From Roseburia sp. (GTDB lineage: Bacteria > Bacillota > Clostridia > Lachnospirales > Lachnospiraceae): a stretch of DNA of 22,252 bases. Below, piece by piece: positions 6,332-13,597 of the stretch. A model generated the notes under the pieces. That model worked only from the letters and a program-made list of their open reading frames with translations. It did no database searches and was not told where the DNA came from. A program made the position numbers and the translations under genes. Positions within the stretch are counted from its first letter, which is position 1. Each line of letters starts with the position of its first letter. The DNA is taken from the NCBI GenBank assembly GCA_019421345.1, contig JAHZFL010000026.1, positions 1-22,252 on the forward strand, written 5' to 3'.

Positions 6332-6609
6332 ATGACTAATACAACCATCTTTTTCTCCGTTCTATGCTATAAGGGAACTATGATAATCAAAGACTATTAT
6401 AAGGATTTTTTAAAATGGGCAACAGAAATTAACTTTAGTTTCTTCAAATTACATTTACCTGACGAGCCAGTCTATACCCTGAAAAAAGTGATATAAGAGG
6501 AAAGGCTGGCCGAGGAAGTCCTACAGGAGTTGAATTATCAGTTCTTAAGACGACTAAAAAAAGAATGGATGTTCACATTGAGGAAGCTTTTCAGCAAGAA
6601 TGGGGTTAA
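6332..6609 (+). pseudogene. IS1182-like transposase remnant
   Basis: The frame from the ATG at 6332 contains FLKWATEINFSFFKLHLPDE and then PVYTLKKV, the N-terminal signature of a group of IS1182-type transposases in clostridia. It stops at TAA 6494-6496. In the same frame after the stop, LAEEVLQELNYQFLRRLKKE and TLRKLF match a later region of the same family that normally precedes the first catalytic Asp, so an internal block is deleted and the remainder is missing. Decay by stop, deletion and truncation shows an old insertion. Family name is from recalled motifs. Confidence 0.7.
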
Positions 6610-6824
6610 TCATAGGCATCAATACCGTTTGCAATTGCATTAGCAATATCGTCCATTTTATACCATAATATAAATGGAGTAAAGTACACACAAATACAAA
6701 ATTTGTTTATGATAGATTTTTTGACAGGTAAATACGATATTTTGACATAAAAAAAATATTGGATATAGCATATTATATTATTTAAAAAATTGTTGTTCAA
6801 TGGCACATGAAATGGAGGATAAAA
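6610..6824. other. AT-rich intergenic region with promoter
   Basis: AT-rich spacer holding the promoter of the 6825 gene. TTGACA occurs twice (6721-6726 and 6742-6747), 21 bases apart. A 74-codon minus-strand frame over this stretch has no family resemblance or ribosome site and is not called. Confidence 0.5.
6742..6769 (+). promoter_or_regulatory. promoter of the 6825 gene
   Basis: A consensus TTGACA (6742-6747) followed after 16 bases by TATAGC (6764-6769), about 55 bases before the start codon. The -10 is imperfect. Confidence 0.5.
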
Positions 6825-7538
6825 ATGCAAAATTTATCTAAAACGAAAATGGATGAAAAAAACAAGAAACAACGAAAATCTTGGATTCTATTAGGGATTG
6901 TTATTTTACTTGCAATATTAGGTGGCAGTCTATTTTTCCGAATAACGATACAAAAAACACCTTGTGAAAAGAATCATATTCAATATGGAATTGAGATTCA
7001 GGCAGATATAAATGGGGATCAAAAACATGAAAAGGTATCTGTGATGGACAATGTAAACGGAAACAATGCTTTTACACAGATTAGCGCACAATTTGGAGAT
7101 GGAGAAACTGTTTTTAAGGATTATTCTGGTTATTGGTCCTCGTATATCGTATCAGGTGATTTAACAGAGGATGGGATTGAAGATGTGGTGTTAATGCGAT
7201 TTTCTATTGGAAGTACATATGGCGGTGGAGAATGTTCTGTTTTATATATGGGAGAAAATGGATGGAAAGAATATTCACATAATTTTATTTCTAATCCGTT
7301 GCTGGAAATAGAGCAACCAGAAAATTTTGAACAGTTAGCATGTTTGGGAGCATCAATTGTTCCTGTAAATGGGCACTGTCGGTTAAGAATTATCACATTA
7401 GAAGATATGTCAAAAGATACAGTAAAGTGTATTGACTGTTCTTACCGAGAGGGTGGGTGGTTTATAGAAAATATTAAGATTGTTGAAAAATATTTTGAAC
7501 TGGATAAAGAAGCAGAACTTTTAGGAATTAAACTATAA
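6825..7538 (+). CDS. membrane-anchored extracellular protein with FG-GAP/VCBS-like repeats
   Basis: 237 residues from the ATG at 6825, chosen because GGAGG lies 6 bases upstream; an in-frame ATG at 6807 lies before that site. A basic N-terminus (about 1-22) leads into one transmembrane segment (WILLGIVILLAILGGSLFF), so the bulk should be outside the cell. Two acidic loops, ADINGDQKHEK and GDLTEDGIEDV, fit the D-x-N/T-x-D-G-x-x-D calcium-loop pattern of FG-GAP/VCBS-like beta-propeller blades. Such proteins are common and mostly uncharacterised in gut clostridia. The gene stands alone, between an insertion-sequence remnant and a large palindrome. Function unknown. Confidence 0.8.
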   Translation: MQNLSKTKMDEKNKKQRKSWILLGIVILLAILGGSLFFRITIQKTPCEKNHIQYGIEIQADINGDQKHEKVSVMDNVNGNNAFTQISAQFGDGETVFKDYSGYWSSYIVSGDLTEDGIEDVVLMRFSIGSTYGGGECSVLYMGENGWKEYSHNFISNPLLEIEQPENFEQLACLGASIVPVNGHCRLRIITLEDMSKDTVKCIDCSYREGGWFIENIKIVEKYFELDKEAELLGIKL

Positions 7539-7562
7539 ATACTGTTTACATTTTAATGAAAG

Positions 7563-7607
7563 CCTCCTTTTTATTTATTGTAACTGTTACAATAAATAAA
7601 AAGGAGG
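7563..7607. repeat. perfect 45-bp palindrome
   Basis: Two 22-base arms (7563-7584 and 7586-7607) are exact reverse complements around a single T at 7585. The outer part reads CCTCC...GGAGG with A/T-rich inner arms and a centre TTGTAACTGTTACAA. It starts 25 bases after the stop of the 6825 gene. It could act as a terminator for that gene, although the T-tract is inside the arm rather than after it, or as the joined ends of a small mobile element, or as a repressor operator. The right arm supplies an AGGAGG with no start codon after it. Confidence 0.9.
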
Positions 7608-7635
7608 TTATATCACGGAATCTCGCAATGCATGA

Positions 7636-8046
7636 AACGGCAAAGATGACGTAAAGGGCAGAGATGGGATAAATCTTCTGGCAAGGATGATCTACCCTGA
7701 AGCTGTCAACCAGACTGAAGAAGAAAAATGTGGTTGCGCATTTGTAACAAAGAACAGAAAAGATCGGAATGGGACGCAATTTGGTGGTAATACAGGGGAA
7801 GGTGTCATATTAAAGGCAAATCAGTTTGCGGGAATGACAACAACCCATGCATTAAAACCAGATACAACATCTGATGTATGGAAAGACAGTCTGGATTTTG
7901 CTCATAATCTTTTCAGTAAAATAAACCCGATCGGCGGCTGCTTATGGTTCAACACAAGCAGCTTGTACCAAAAGCAGTCTAGGACAGAAGCAGGAAAGGA
8001 ATACTATAAATTTGGAAAAGGTTCTTATTCAAAGGAAGACAGTTAG
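7636..8046 (+). pseudogene. truncated SleB-type cell wall hydrolase (Hydrolase_2)
   Basis: The frame is open from 7636 to TAG 8044-8046. It reads GRDGINLLARMIYPEAVNQT, then NGTQFGGNTGEGVILKANQF and KDSLDFAHNLFSKINPIGG, consistent with the SleB/Hydrolase_2 muramidase-type domain whose catalytic Glu sits in the IYPEA segment. No signal peptide, membrane anchor or ribosome site precedes it; the first ATG (7687) lies inside the domain. So the 5' part is lost, probably at the rearrangement marked by the nearby palindrome. The residual product would be 119 residues if it were made. Domain assignment is from motif pattern. Confidence 0.65.
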
Positions 8047-8105
8047 TTTGTTCTTAATACAGCATCGAAACATTTTGATATTTGTCATTTTTTATAGTTT
8101 ATGGG

Positions 8106-8154
8106 AACTGATAAATCAAGGCTAAGTTATCTAAGTCATGATTTATCAGTTTTT
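8106..8154 (+). terminator. rho-independent terminator after the hydrolase remnant
   Basis: AACTGATAAATCA (8106-8118) pairs perfectly with TGATTTATCAGTT (8139-8151) around 20 bases, followed by a short T-run (to 8154). Confidence 0.7.
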
Positions 8155-8360
8155 GCTTATTTTGCTTTTGTAAGTTTACATTTCTACAATAAAAACGTTT
8201 CCATCAAGTATCAAAAAACTTGGGCTTTTACCTGCTAATAAAATATTAACCGCTCATAGTTCGGATCTTTCCGCTACAAATGATTTGCTAAGTGGACTGG
8301 CAAATATCAGGCAGTATAAAACAGAAACTTCTAAGCTAATAATCTGTTCAGGAACATTTC

Positions 8361-8401
8361 AAACGCCGAAGACTTAAAAATGAAAGCCTTCGGCGTTTTT
8401 T
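8361..8401 (+). terminator. rho-independent terminator
   Basis: AAACGCCGAAG (8361-8371) pairs with CTTCGGCGTTT (8388-8398), with T residues from 8396 to 8401. The stop of an unidentified plus-strand open frame (8375-8377) lies within its loop. Confidence 0.8.
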
Positions 8402-8452
8402 CTTTACAGGAATCGTTCTTCCCCATACATTAAAATTCTTTGCTGGTTCGCA

Positions 8453-8637
8453 CTACAACAAAATGGAAGTGTATTGTTCTGCATCCCACCGTAGGTAGGT
8501 AACATTGCCGGAGAAATTTTTTACATTTTGTGATAGGCTTCCTGCGGCAAGTCCGTTAGCTGTTTCATTGTCACAAAAACATGCTATTTCATCAATGTGA
8601 CGTGTGGAAATGCCGGTCATCCATTCTTTTCAGGCAT
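8453..8637 (-). pseudogene. possible degenerate small ORF downstream of nrdB
   Basis: An AAGGAG (8651-8656) overlapping the nrdB stop is followed by an ATG at 8637 whose frame stops after six codons. In a neighbouring frame, from 8620, 55 codons run open to 8453 (MTGISTRHIDEIACFCDNET, later FSGNVTYLRWDAEQYTSILL), looking like real protein rather than noise. A single-base shift would join them. I do not recognise the family. It may be a decayed third gene of the nrd operon. Confidence 0.3.
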
Positions 8638-8654
8638 GTCGGTGGTTTCTCTCC

Positions 8655-9695
8655 TTATAGATCATCCTCGATCGCACTTGATTTTGCATAGGCAGTCGAT
8701 TTTGCCTCAAAGAAATCTGTCTTGATCAGATTCGCATTGCTGTATACATTGACCCATTTCATAGATTCAGGAACATCCGAAAATCCGTCATAAAGCGGAG
8801 CAAAATTGAGCGCTGTCGCACGAAGATTACCGAGGTAGTGAATGTAATCGGAAATCATTTCTAAGGTAAGGCCCTCGATTCTGTCACCGAGTACATATTC
8901 TGCCCATGCAATTTCTTCCTCCACACCGCGCTTTAGCATGGAGCGGTAAACCTCCACCTGATCCGGTCCAAAGAGCTCTGGTTCTTCTTTTTTCAGTTCC
9001 AGAAGAATACTGCGGAAAAGCCATAGATGCGTATTTTCATCGCGGTTGATATAACGGATTTCCTGCGCGCTGCCGGACATCTTTCCCATACGGCCGAGAT
9101 TATAGAAAAACATAAATCCCGAATAAAAATAAATTCCCTCAAGAATATAATTTGCCATCATGGTTTTTACAAGGTGTTCCTTGTCCCTGTGCTTTAAGAA
9201 AGCATTGTACTGCTCTCCGATAAACTCATTTCTCTTTAACAGATGTTCGTCAAACTTCCATTGATATAAGATTTCATCGCGCTTTGCGGGAGAGCAGATG
9301 GAGTCCAGCATGTAGCTGTAGCTCTGAGAATGCACAGCCTCCTGAAATGCCTGAATTGTCAGACAAAGATTGATTTCATTTGCCGTGATGTACTCTCCAA
9401 TATTCGGCAGATTCGCTGTCTGCAAGGAATCTAAAAATACAAGAAAGGAGAGGATTTTATCGTAGGCGGTCCGCTCCTCGTCCTTTAAAAGACGATAATC
9501 CTTAATGTCCTGTGTCAGGTTGATTTCTTCAGGAATCCAGAAATTGTTCATCGCCTGTCGATACCATGAGCTGACCCATGTATATTTCATATTGTTAAAA
9601 TCGTTTAGATTGGTAGTGTTTCCGCCTATCATGCGGCGTTTTCGTACATCTGTATCGCCTTGTGCATTAAACAGAGCCTTTTTTTGTAATTCCAT
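8655..9695 (-). CDS. nrdB: ribonucleoside-diphosphate reductase, class Ia, beta subunit
   Basis: 346 residues, the usual length for the R2 subunit, which holds the diiron centre and tyrosyl radical and passes the radical to NrdA for reduction of ribonucleoside diphosphates in the cytosol. All metal ligands can be placed: Asp89, Glu119, His122 (EAVHSQSY), Glu186 (ILEGIYF), Glu220 and His223 (RDENTHL). The radical Tyr126 is present, so this is a classical radical-bearing subunit. The acidic C-terminal tail (SSAIEDDL) is the expected docking peptide for the alpha subunit. AGGAGG lies 5 bases before the ATG. It follows nrdA by 32 bases in one operon. Confidence 0.97.
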   Translation of the reverse strand: MELQKKALFNAQGDTDVRKRRMIGGNTTNLNDFNNMKYTWVSSWYRQAMNNFWIPEEINLTQDIKDYRLLKDEERTAYDKILSFLVFLDSLQTANLPNIGEYITANEINLCLTIQAFQEAVHSQSYSYMLDSICSPAKRDEILYQWKFDEHLLKRNEFIGEQYNAFLKHRDKEHLVKTMMANYILEGIYFYSGFMFFYNLGRMGKMSGSAQEIRYINRDENTHLWLFRSILLELKKEEPELFGPDQVEVYRSMLKRGVEEEIAWAEYVLGDRIEGLTLEMISDYIHYLGNLRATALNFAPLYDGFSDVPESMKWVNVYSNANLIKTDFFEAKSTAYAKSSAIEDDL

Positions 9696-9727
9696 GTATT
9701 CCTCCTAAAAATTGGTGGGAATCCTGT

Positions 9728-12235
9728 TTAGGAAGAACAGGATTCGCATTCCTCCACCTCAAGCGATTGACTGCGCACATAATAAAGCGTTTTGACGCCT
9801 TTTTCCCATGCGCGGATATAGAGGTCTAAAAGCTTGCGGAAGGTAAAGTCGTTTGTAATATAAAGGTTGACGGATTGCGACTGATCCATATGACGCTGAC
9901 GGATGCCGGCTGCGTCTACAACCCATGTCTGATCGATCAGGTGTGCATTTTTGTAGAGCCAGAAGGTTTTCTGGTTTAAATCCGGAGCGACGCGCGTGAT
10001 CATGCTGCCCTTTTTCTCCTCCATGAAATACTTCTTCATCACGGGATCGACTGCAGCAGTCGTGCCTGCGATGATAGAAGTGGAGCTGGTCGGAGCGACG
10101 GCGAGCAGATAGCCGTTGCGAAGTCCCGTTTTATGTATTTCCCCTGCCAGGGCTTCCCAGCGCTCAGAGGTATAATTCCGTTTTTTAAAATAAGCGCCGG
10201 TATCATAATCGCTTCCCTTAAAATGCGTATAAGAACCCTTTTCCGCCGCAAGCTCCATCGACGCTTTTAATGCATAATAATTGATCTTTTCATAAAGGTC
10301 GTCCACAAAATCAAGATGCTCCTGTGTCTCAAAGAGATAGCCCTGCTTGACAAGCATATGGTGGTAGCCGCTTGTGCCAAGACCGATGGCCCGATATTGC
10401 TGATTTGTAATTTGCGCGTACGGTATCGGGTAATAATTTAAGTCGATCACATTATCAAGTGCTCGCACAACGGTGGAGATCGTGTGCCAAAGCTCCCCGT
10501 CATCCGTGACGTTCATGCGGCCAAGCGTCAGCGAAGCCAGATTGCAGACAACAAAATTGCCCGGACGTGTTTTTTGTATCACGACAGTCTCACCGTCCAC
10601 TGCAAGCATTTCCGGATCCTCTACCTGCATGGCACTCATATTCTGCGCAATTTCCGTACAGAGATTACTGCAGTATATGATTCCTGCATGGCTGTTTGGA
10701 TTCATGCGGTTGACGCTGTCACGGTTAAAGGTGAACGGAGTGCCTGTTTCAACCAGAGATTTGATGATCAGGCGGACAATTTCCTTCACACTCATGATGC
10801 GCTTTTCGATGCGGTCATCCGCTACACAGTCGTAATAACGCGTCTCCCATTCTTCGCCGTAAAAATCCTCCAGATGGTAGCCCTTGGCAGTGTAAATATT
10901 GTGCGGGCACATGAGATACCAGTCGGCATCCAGATCGCTCTTGGCAAGCTTCCAGAAAAGATCGGGATAGCAGACAGCAGGAAAAATATCATGTGCTTTC
11001 ATGCGGTCATCGCCGTTGTTGGTACGCAACTGAAGAAATTCCGGCAGATCACGGTGCCATGCATCCAGATAAACAGCGGCGGCGCCTTGACGGACACCAA
11101 GCTGATCGACAGCGGTAGCAGTATCGTTGACCAGCTTGATCCAGCGGATCACACCTCCGGCAGCGCCCTCAAATCCGCGGATACTGCTGCCGTTTGCACG
11201 AACCTTACCGAAATAAAGCCCCATACCGCCGCCATGCTTGCTGACCTGTGCAAAATTATCGATGCTGCGATAGATGCCGGTGAGAGAATCATCCACGGTG
11301 TCAATAAAGCACGAGCTCATCTGGTGGAACGGCTTTCGCGCATTTGACATTGTGGGTGTCGCCATCGTAACCTTCAAGGTGCTTAGTATCTCATAAATTT
11401 CCTTTGCCCAGTGAACACGATCCTTTTCGGGAATGGCAAGATGCATGGCGATTCCCATAAACATCTCCTGCGGCTTTTCCAAAAGTCTGTGCTTATGGTC
11501 GCGAATCAGATAACGTTTTGCAATGAGATCAAGCCCGCTGTAGTTAAAAAGCTTATTTCTTTCCGAATTTAAGAAAGAGGCAAGCTCCTCGACGTCGCTG
11601 CGGCTGTAATTTTCTAAAAGAAAAGTGCCGACATAGCCCTCGTTTGTCAGCCATGAGAGCTTCTCGTACCAGTTTGAGAAGCCAAGAGCCTCCGTCTGCT
11701 CATTCACCTGACGTTCCAGATCAAGGGAGAGGAAGCGCGCGGCGATCATTTCCCACTTTGGGGCGTCCTTGCTGATCAATTCCACACAGGCGCGCTCTAA
11801 TGTAGCGTACGCCTCAGAAAGAGTCATTTCTTCCTTATAAAAAGAGCGGAATTTTAAAAGAAGAAGCTGGATCGAATAAACATCCTCCCGGAAATCAGCC
11901 TGGATTTCGGAGAGAAGCGCAGGAAGTGCGGGGTCTTGGATCAGTTCGGTAAGCTCGCTTGCCGCTTGCCGAAGCTCGGCGTGGTGCTGGCGGTAGAGGA
12001 TATAGGCTTTGGCAACCTTCAGATAACCGCGGCGCATCAGGCATTCCTCAACATAATCCTGAATCAGCTCGACACTGCATCCGTCTGTGATCTGTTCCTC
12101 CACCTCTGTCAGGAGATGAGAGAGCTCGTCCTCGGAAATCTCCGCGCCAAGCCCAAAGAAAGCCTTTTGAATGGCGTTTTTTATCTTCGTTCGGTCATAG
12201 ACCTGTGAAAGACCGTTTCGTTTCAATATTTGCAT
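9728..12235 (-). CDS. nrdA: ribonucleoside-diphosphate reductase, class Ia, alpha subunit
   Basis: 835 residues, the catalytic R1 subunit. An N-terminal ATP-cone (about 1-90, MQILKRNGLSQVYDRTKIKN onward) gives dATP/ATP overall activity control. The active site NLCTE gives Asn524, thiyl-radical Cys526 and Glu528. The redox pair that reduces the substrate is Cys309 (QMSSCF) and Cys564 (FVVCNL). Tyr818-Tyr819 (LYYVRSQ) continue the radical path from NrdB, and the C-terminal Cys830/Cys833 (CESC) accept electrons from thioredoxin or glutaredoxin. AAGGAG lies 11 bases before the ATG. First gene of the nrdA-nrdB operon, divergent from the LacI-type regulator; an inverted repeat overlaps its promoter and start region. 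Confidence 0.97.
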   Translation of the reverse strand: MQILKRNGLSQVYDRTKIKNAIQKAFFGLGAEISEDELSHLLTEVEEQITDGCSVELIQDYVEECLMRRGYLKVAKAYILYRQHHAELRQAASELTELIQDPALPALLSEIQADFREDVYSIQLLLLKFRSFYKEEMTLSEAYATLERACVELISKDAPKWEMIAARFLSLDLERQVNEQTEALGFSNWYEKLSWLTNEGYVGTFLLENYSRSDVEELASFLNSERNKLFNYSGLDLIAKRYLIRDHKHRLLEKPQEMFMGIAMHLAIPEKDRVHWAKEIYEILSTLKVTMATPTMSNARKPFHQMSSCFIDTVDDSLTGIYRSIDNFAQVSKHGGGMGLYFGKVRANGSSIRGFEGAAGGVIRWIKLVNDTATAVDQLGVRQGAAAVYLDAWHRDLPEFLQLRTNNGDDRMKAHDIFPAVCYPDLFWKLAKSDLDADWYLMCPHNIYTAKGYHLEDFYGEEWETRYYDCVADDRIEKRIMSVKEIVRLIIKSLVETGTPFTFNRDSVNRMNPNSHAGIIYCSNLCTEIAQNMSAMQVEDPEMLAVDGETVVIQKTRPGNFVVCNLASLTLGRMNVTDDGELWHTISTVVRALDNVIDLNYYPIPYAQITNQQYRAIGLGTSGYHHMLVKQGYLFETQEHLDFVDDLYEKINYYALKASMELAAEKGSYTHFKGSDYDTGAYFKKRNYTSERWEALAGEIHKTGLRNGYLLAVAPTSSTSIIAGTTAAVDPVMKKYFMEEKKGSMITRVAPDLNQKTFWLYKNAHLIDQTWVVDAAGIRQRHMDQSQSVNLYITNDFTFRKLLDLYIRAWEKGVKTLYYVRSQSLEVEECESCSS

Positions 12236-12286
12236 GTGATAGTACTCCTTTTCGTCATGAAAATTATTTTACAGGAGAACTATCAC
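12236..12286. promoter_or_regulatory. inverted repeat spanning the nrdAB promoter and ribosome site
   Basis: 13-base arms (GTGATAGTACTCC at 12236-12248 and GGAGAACTATCAC at 12274-12286) are complementary with one mismatch. One arm contains the nrdA Shine-Dalgarno and ends beside the start codon; the other lies between the -35 and -10 elements. It does not fit the usual 16-bp NrdR box as I know it. It could be a two-site operator or, if transcription starts further upstream, an mRNA hairpin that hides the ribosome site. Confidence 0.6.
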
Positions 12287-12294
12287 AAATGCAA
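12266..12294 (-). promoter_or_regulatory. promoter of the nrdAB operon
   Basis: On the minus strand TTGCAT (12289-12294), 17 bases, TAAAAT (12266-12271), 30 bases before the nrdA start. Spacing is ideal and each hexamer is one or two bases from consensus. Confidence 0.6.
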
Positions 12295-12378
12295 TCATTT
12301 TGATGATGAAAAGAATTGGATCGGGATAGGAATAAAAATGTATACAAAAATACTTTACAAATTTTTGAATTTATAGTA

Positions 12379-12393
12379 AACTTAACGTAAGTT
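12379..12393. promoter_or_regulatory. dyad upstream of the LacI-family gene, possible autoregulatory operator
   Basis: AACTTA-ACG-TAAGTT has perfect 6-bp arms around three bases. It lies 31 bases before the GTG start and just after a TATAGT that could be a -10 element; no good -35 is seen. The site differs from the operator at 13526-13539. Confidence 0.4.
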
Positions 12394-12423
12394 ACAAAAA
12401 CCTTTTCGGAAGGAGATTATCTT

Positions 12424-13452
12424 GTGGCAGGTTCCATCAGAGATGTGGCAAAGAGCGCAGGAGTATCGATTGGAACCGTATCCAGAGCGTTCAATGACTA
12501 TCCCGACATCAAGCCGGAGACAAAGAAGAAGATTTTTGAGGCGGCAAAACGTTTGGACTATTCTCCTAATTTAAGTGCGAGAAATCTTTCTTCTAAGAAT
12601 AAGAAGAATATTGCACTGATCATTTCGGGGCTTTTGGAAAACAATCCGAAGGAGAATCTAATGTTTTGTTTGATTCAGGGAGTGTACTCCTATGCCTGTA
12701 TGAATGGACTTGAGGTTGCTGTTTATGCAACGGATTCCGCGCATCAAAGGGAGTTATCTTATCGGAGATTTTGCATTGAGCACAGTGTCGCAGGTGTGAT
12801 CCTAAGCGGTGTGACAACCGACGACCCGTATTTTAACGAGCTTTTGGAGACAACGGAGATTCCGTGTGTAGCAATTGATGTGGAGATTCCGGGAAAGAGG
12901 GTCGGATGGGTGTCGATCGATAATGTGGCGGCGTCGAAGGAGATGACACAGTATCTGATTGCACAGGGGCATCGTGATATTTTGGTGATCAGTGGTAAGA
13001 AGAATGCGTTTGTCACGGTTGAGCGTATGGTCGGTGTTTATTCTGCGATCGAGGAAGCAGGCGGACATCTGACGAATGACAGTGTCTTATACTGCGATTT
13101 CCATGAACAAACCGCTTATGAGAAGGTGCTGGAATATCTCAGAGAGTATGGGACCACAAGACACACAGCGTTTCTTTGTTTCAGTGATATTATGGCGCTT
13201 GGCGTGATGAGAGCAGTCAGGGAATGCGGCTATCGTATTCCGGAAGATTTCTCCATTACAGGCTTTGACGGGATTCCGATTTCGGAATATACCACGCCGT
13301 CGTTGACTACGATCGTTCAGGATATGAAGGAGAGCGGTTATGCGGGAGCAAAGCTTTTGCATGAGAAAATGGAGAAAAGAACGGAACGAAAACACGATAC
13401 GCTGCCGTACAGGATCATTGAAAGGGAATCTGTCCGAAATCGAAATGTATAG
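12424..13452 (+). CDS. LacI-family transcriptional regulator of the adjacent sugar operon
   Basis: 342 residues, GTG start with AAGGAG 9 bases upstream. The N-terminus (SIRDVAKSAGVSIGTVSRAF, residues 4-23) is a textbook LacI helix-turn-helix, followed by the hinge region (about 44-58). The rest is the periplasmic-binding-protein-like effector domain, with sections such as VAGVILSG and SITGFDGIPISEYTTPSLTT, the usual C-terminal signature. It most likely represses the downstream transporter/phosphorylase operon and is released by the imported sugar or a product. A palindrome of LacI type lies 74 bases after its stop, before the binding-protein gene. The effector cannot be read from sequence. 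Confidence 0.95.
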   Translation: MAGSIRDVAKSAGVSIGTVSRAFNDYPDIKPETKKKIFEAAKRLDYSPNLSARNLSSKNKKNIALIISGLLENNPKENLMFCLIQGVYSYACMNGLEVAVYATDSAHQRELSYRRFCIEHSVAGVILSGVTTDDPYFNELLETTEIPCVAIDVEIPGKRVGWVSIDNVAASKEMTQYLIAQGHRDILVISGKKNAFVTVERMVGVYSAIEEAGGHLTNDSVLYCDFHEQTAYEKVLEYLREYGTTRHTAFLCFSDIMALGVMRAVRECGYRIPEDFSITGFDGIPISEYTTPSLTTIVQDMKESGYAGAKLLHEKMEKRTERKHDTLPYRIIERESVRNRNV

Positions 13453-13465
13453 CTAAGTAGAAAAC

Positions 13466-13509
13466 AGAGCTGTTGCTTAAGCAGTCATAAAATGTTTTGC
13501 ATCAGCTCT
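13466..13509. repeat. long-looped inverted repeat after the LacI-family gene
   Basis: AGAGCTGTTGC (13466-13476) and GCATCAGCTCT (13499-13509) are complementary except for one base, around 22 bases. No T-run follows, so termination would be weak. The right arm overlaps the proposed -35 element of the sugar operon. Confidence 0.45.
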
Positions 13510-13525
13510 ATCATTAAACTACAAG
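13497..13525 (+). promoter_or_regulatory. promoter of the sugar transport/phosphorylase operon
   Basis: TTGCAT (13497-13502), 17 bases, then TACAAG (13520-13525), a weak -10. The operator palindrome starts at the next base, a place where a bound repressor would block RNA polymerase. Confidence 0.5.
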
Positions 13526-13539
13526 CAAAAACGTTTTTG
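13526..13539. promoter_or_regulatory. LacI-type operator
   Basis: CAAAAACGTTTTTG is a perfect 14-bp palindrome with the central CG typical of LacI/GalR-family operators. It lies between the proposed promoter and the binding-protein gene and next to a LacI-family gene. Assignment to that regulator is inference; CcpA binds related sequences. Confidence 0.7.
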
Positions 13540-13597
13540 TAACGATGGAACAAAAGGTGAGAGGATGCATTTAATATGCAGAAAGGAAAAGGAGACT

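Larger units (their letters stand above)
8047..8652. other. 605-base region of terminators and gene remnants
   Basis: No intact gene is seen. It contains two terminators (8106-8154, 8361-8401). An open plus-strand frame (8174-8377, ending inside the second terminator; it includes SSDLSATNDLLSGLANIRQY) has no start codon and may be the tail of a lost gene. A degenerate minus-strand ORF lies next to nrdB (8453-8637). An AAACGTTT octamer lies near 8193-8200. Confidence 0.5.

Noticed and set aside
6721..6747. Two TTGACA copies 21 bases apart as a regulator-binding direct repeat
   Set aside because: The match is only a few bases beyond the hexamer in AT-rich sequence; the downstream copy is more simply a -35 element.
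6606..6830. 74-codon minus-strand frame between the IS1182-like remnant and the 6825 gene
   Set aside because: It has no ribosome site and no family resemblance, and it covers an AT-rich promoter region.
10484..11347. 287-codon plus-strand open frame inside nrdA
   Set aside because: It is antisense to a fully recognisable nrdA including its active-site region; no ribosome site or family resemblance. It is a codon-bias shadow.
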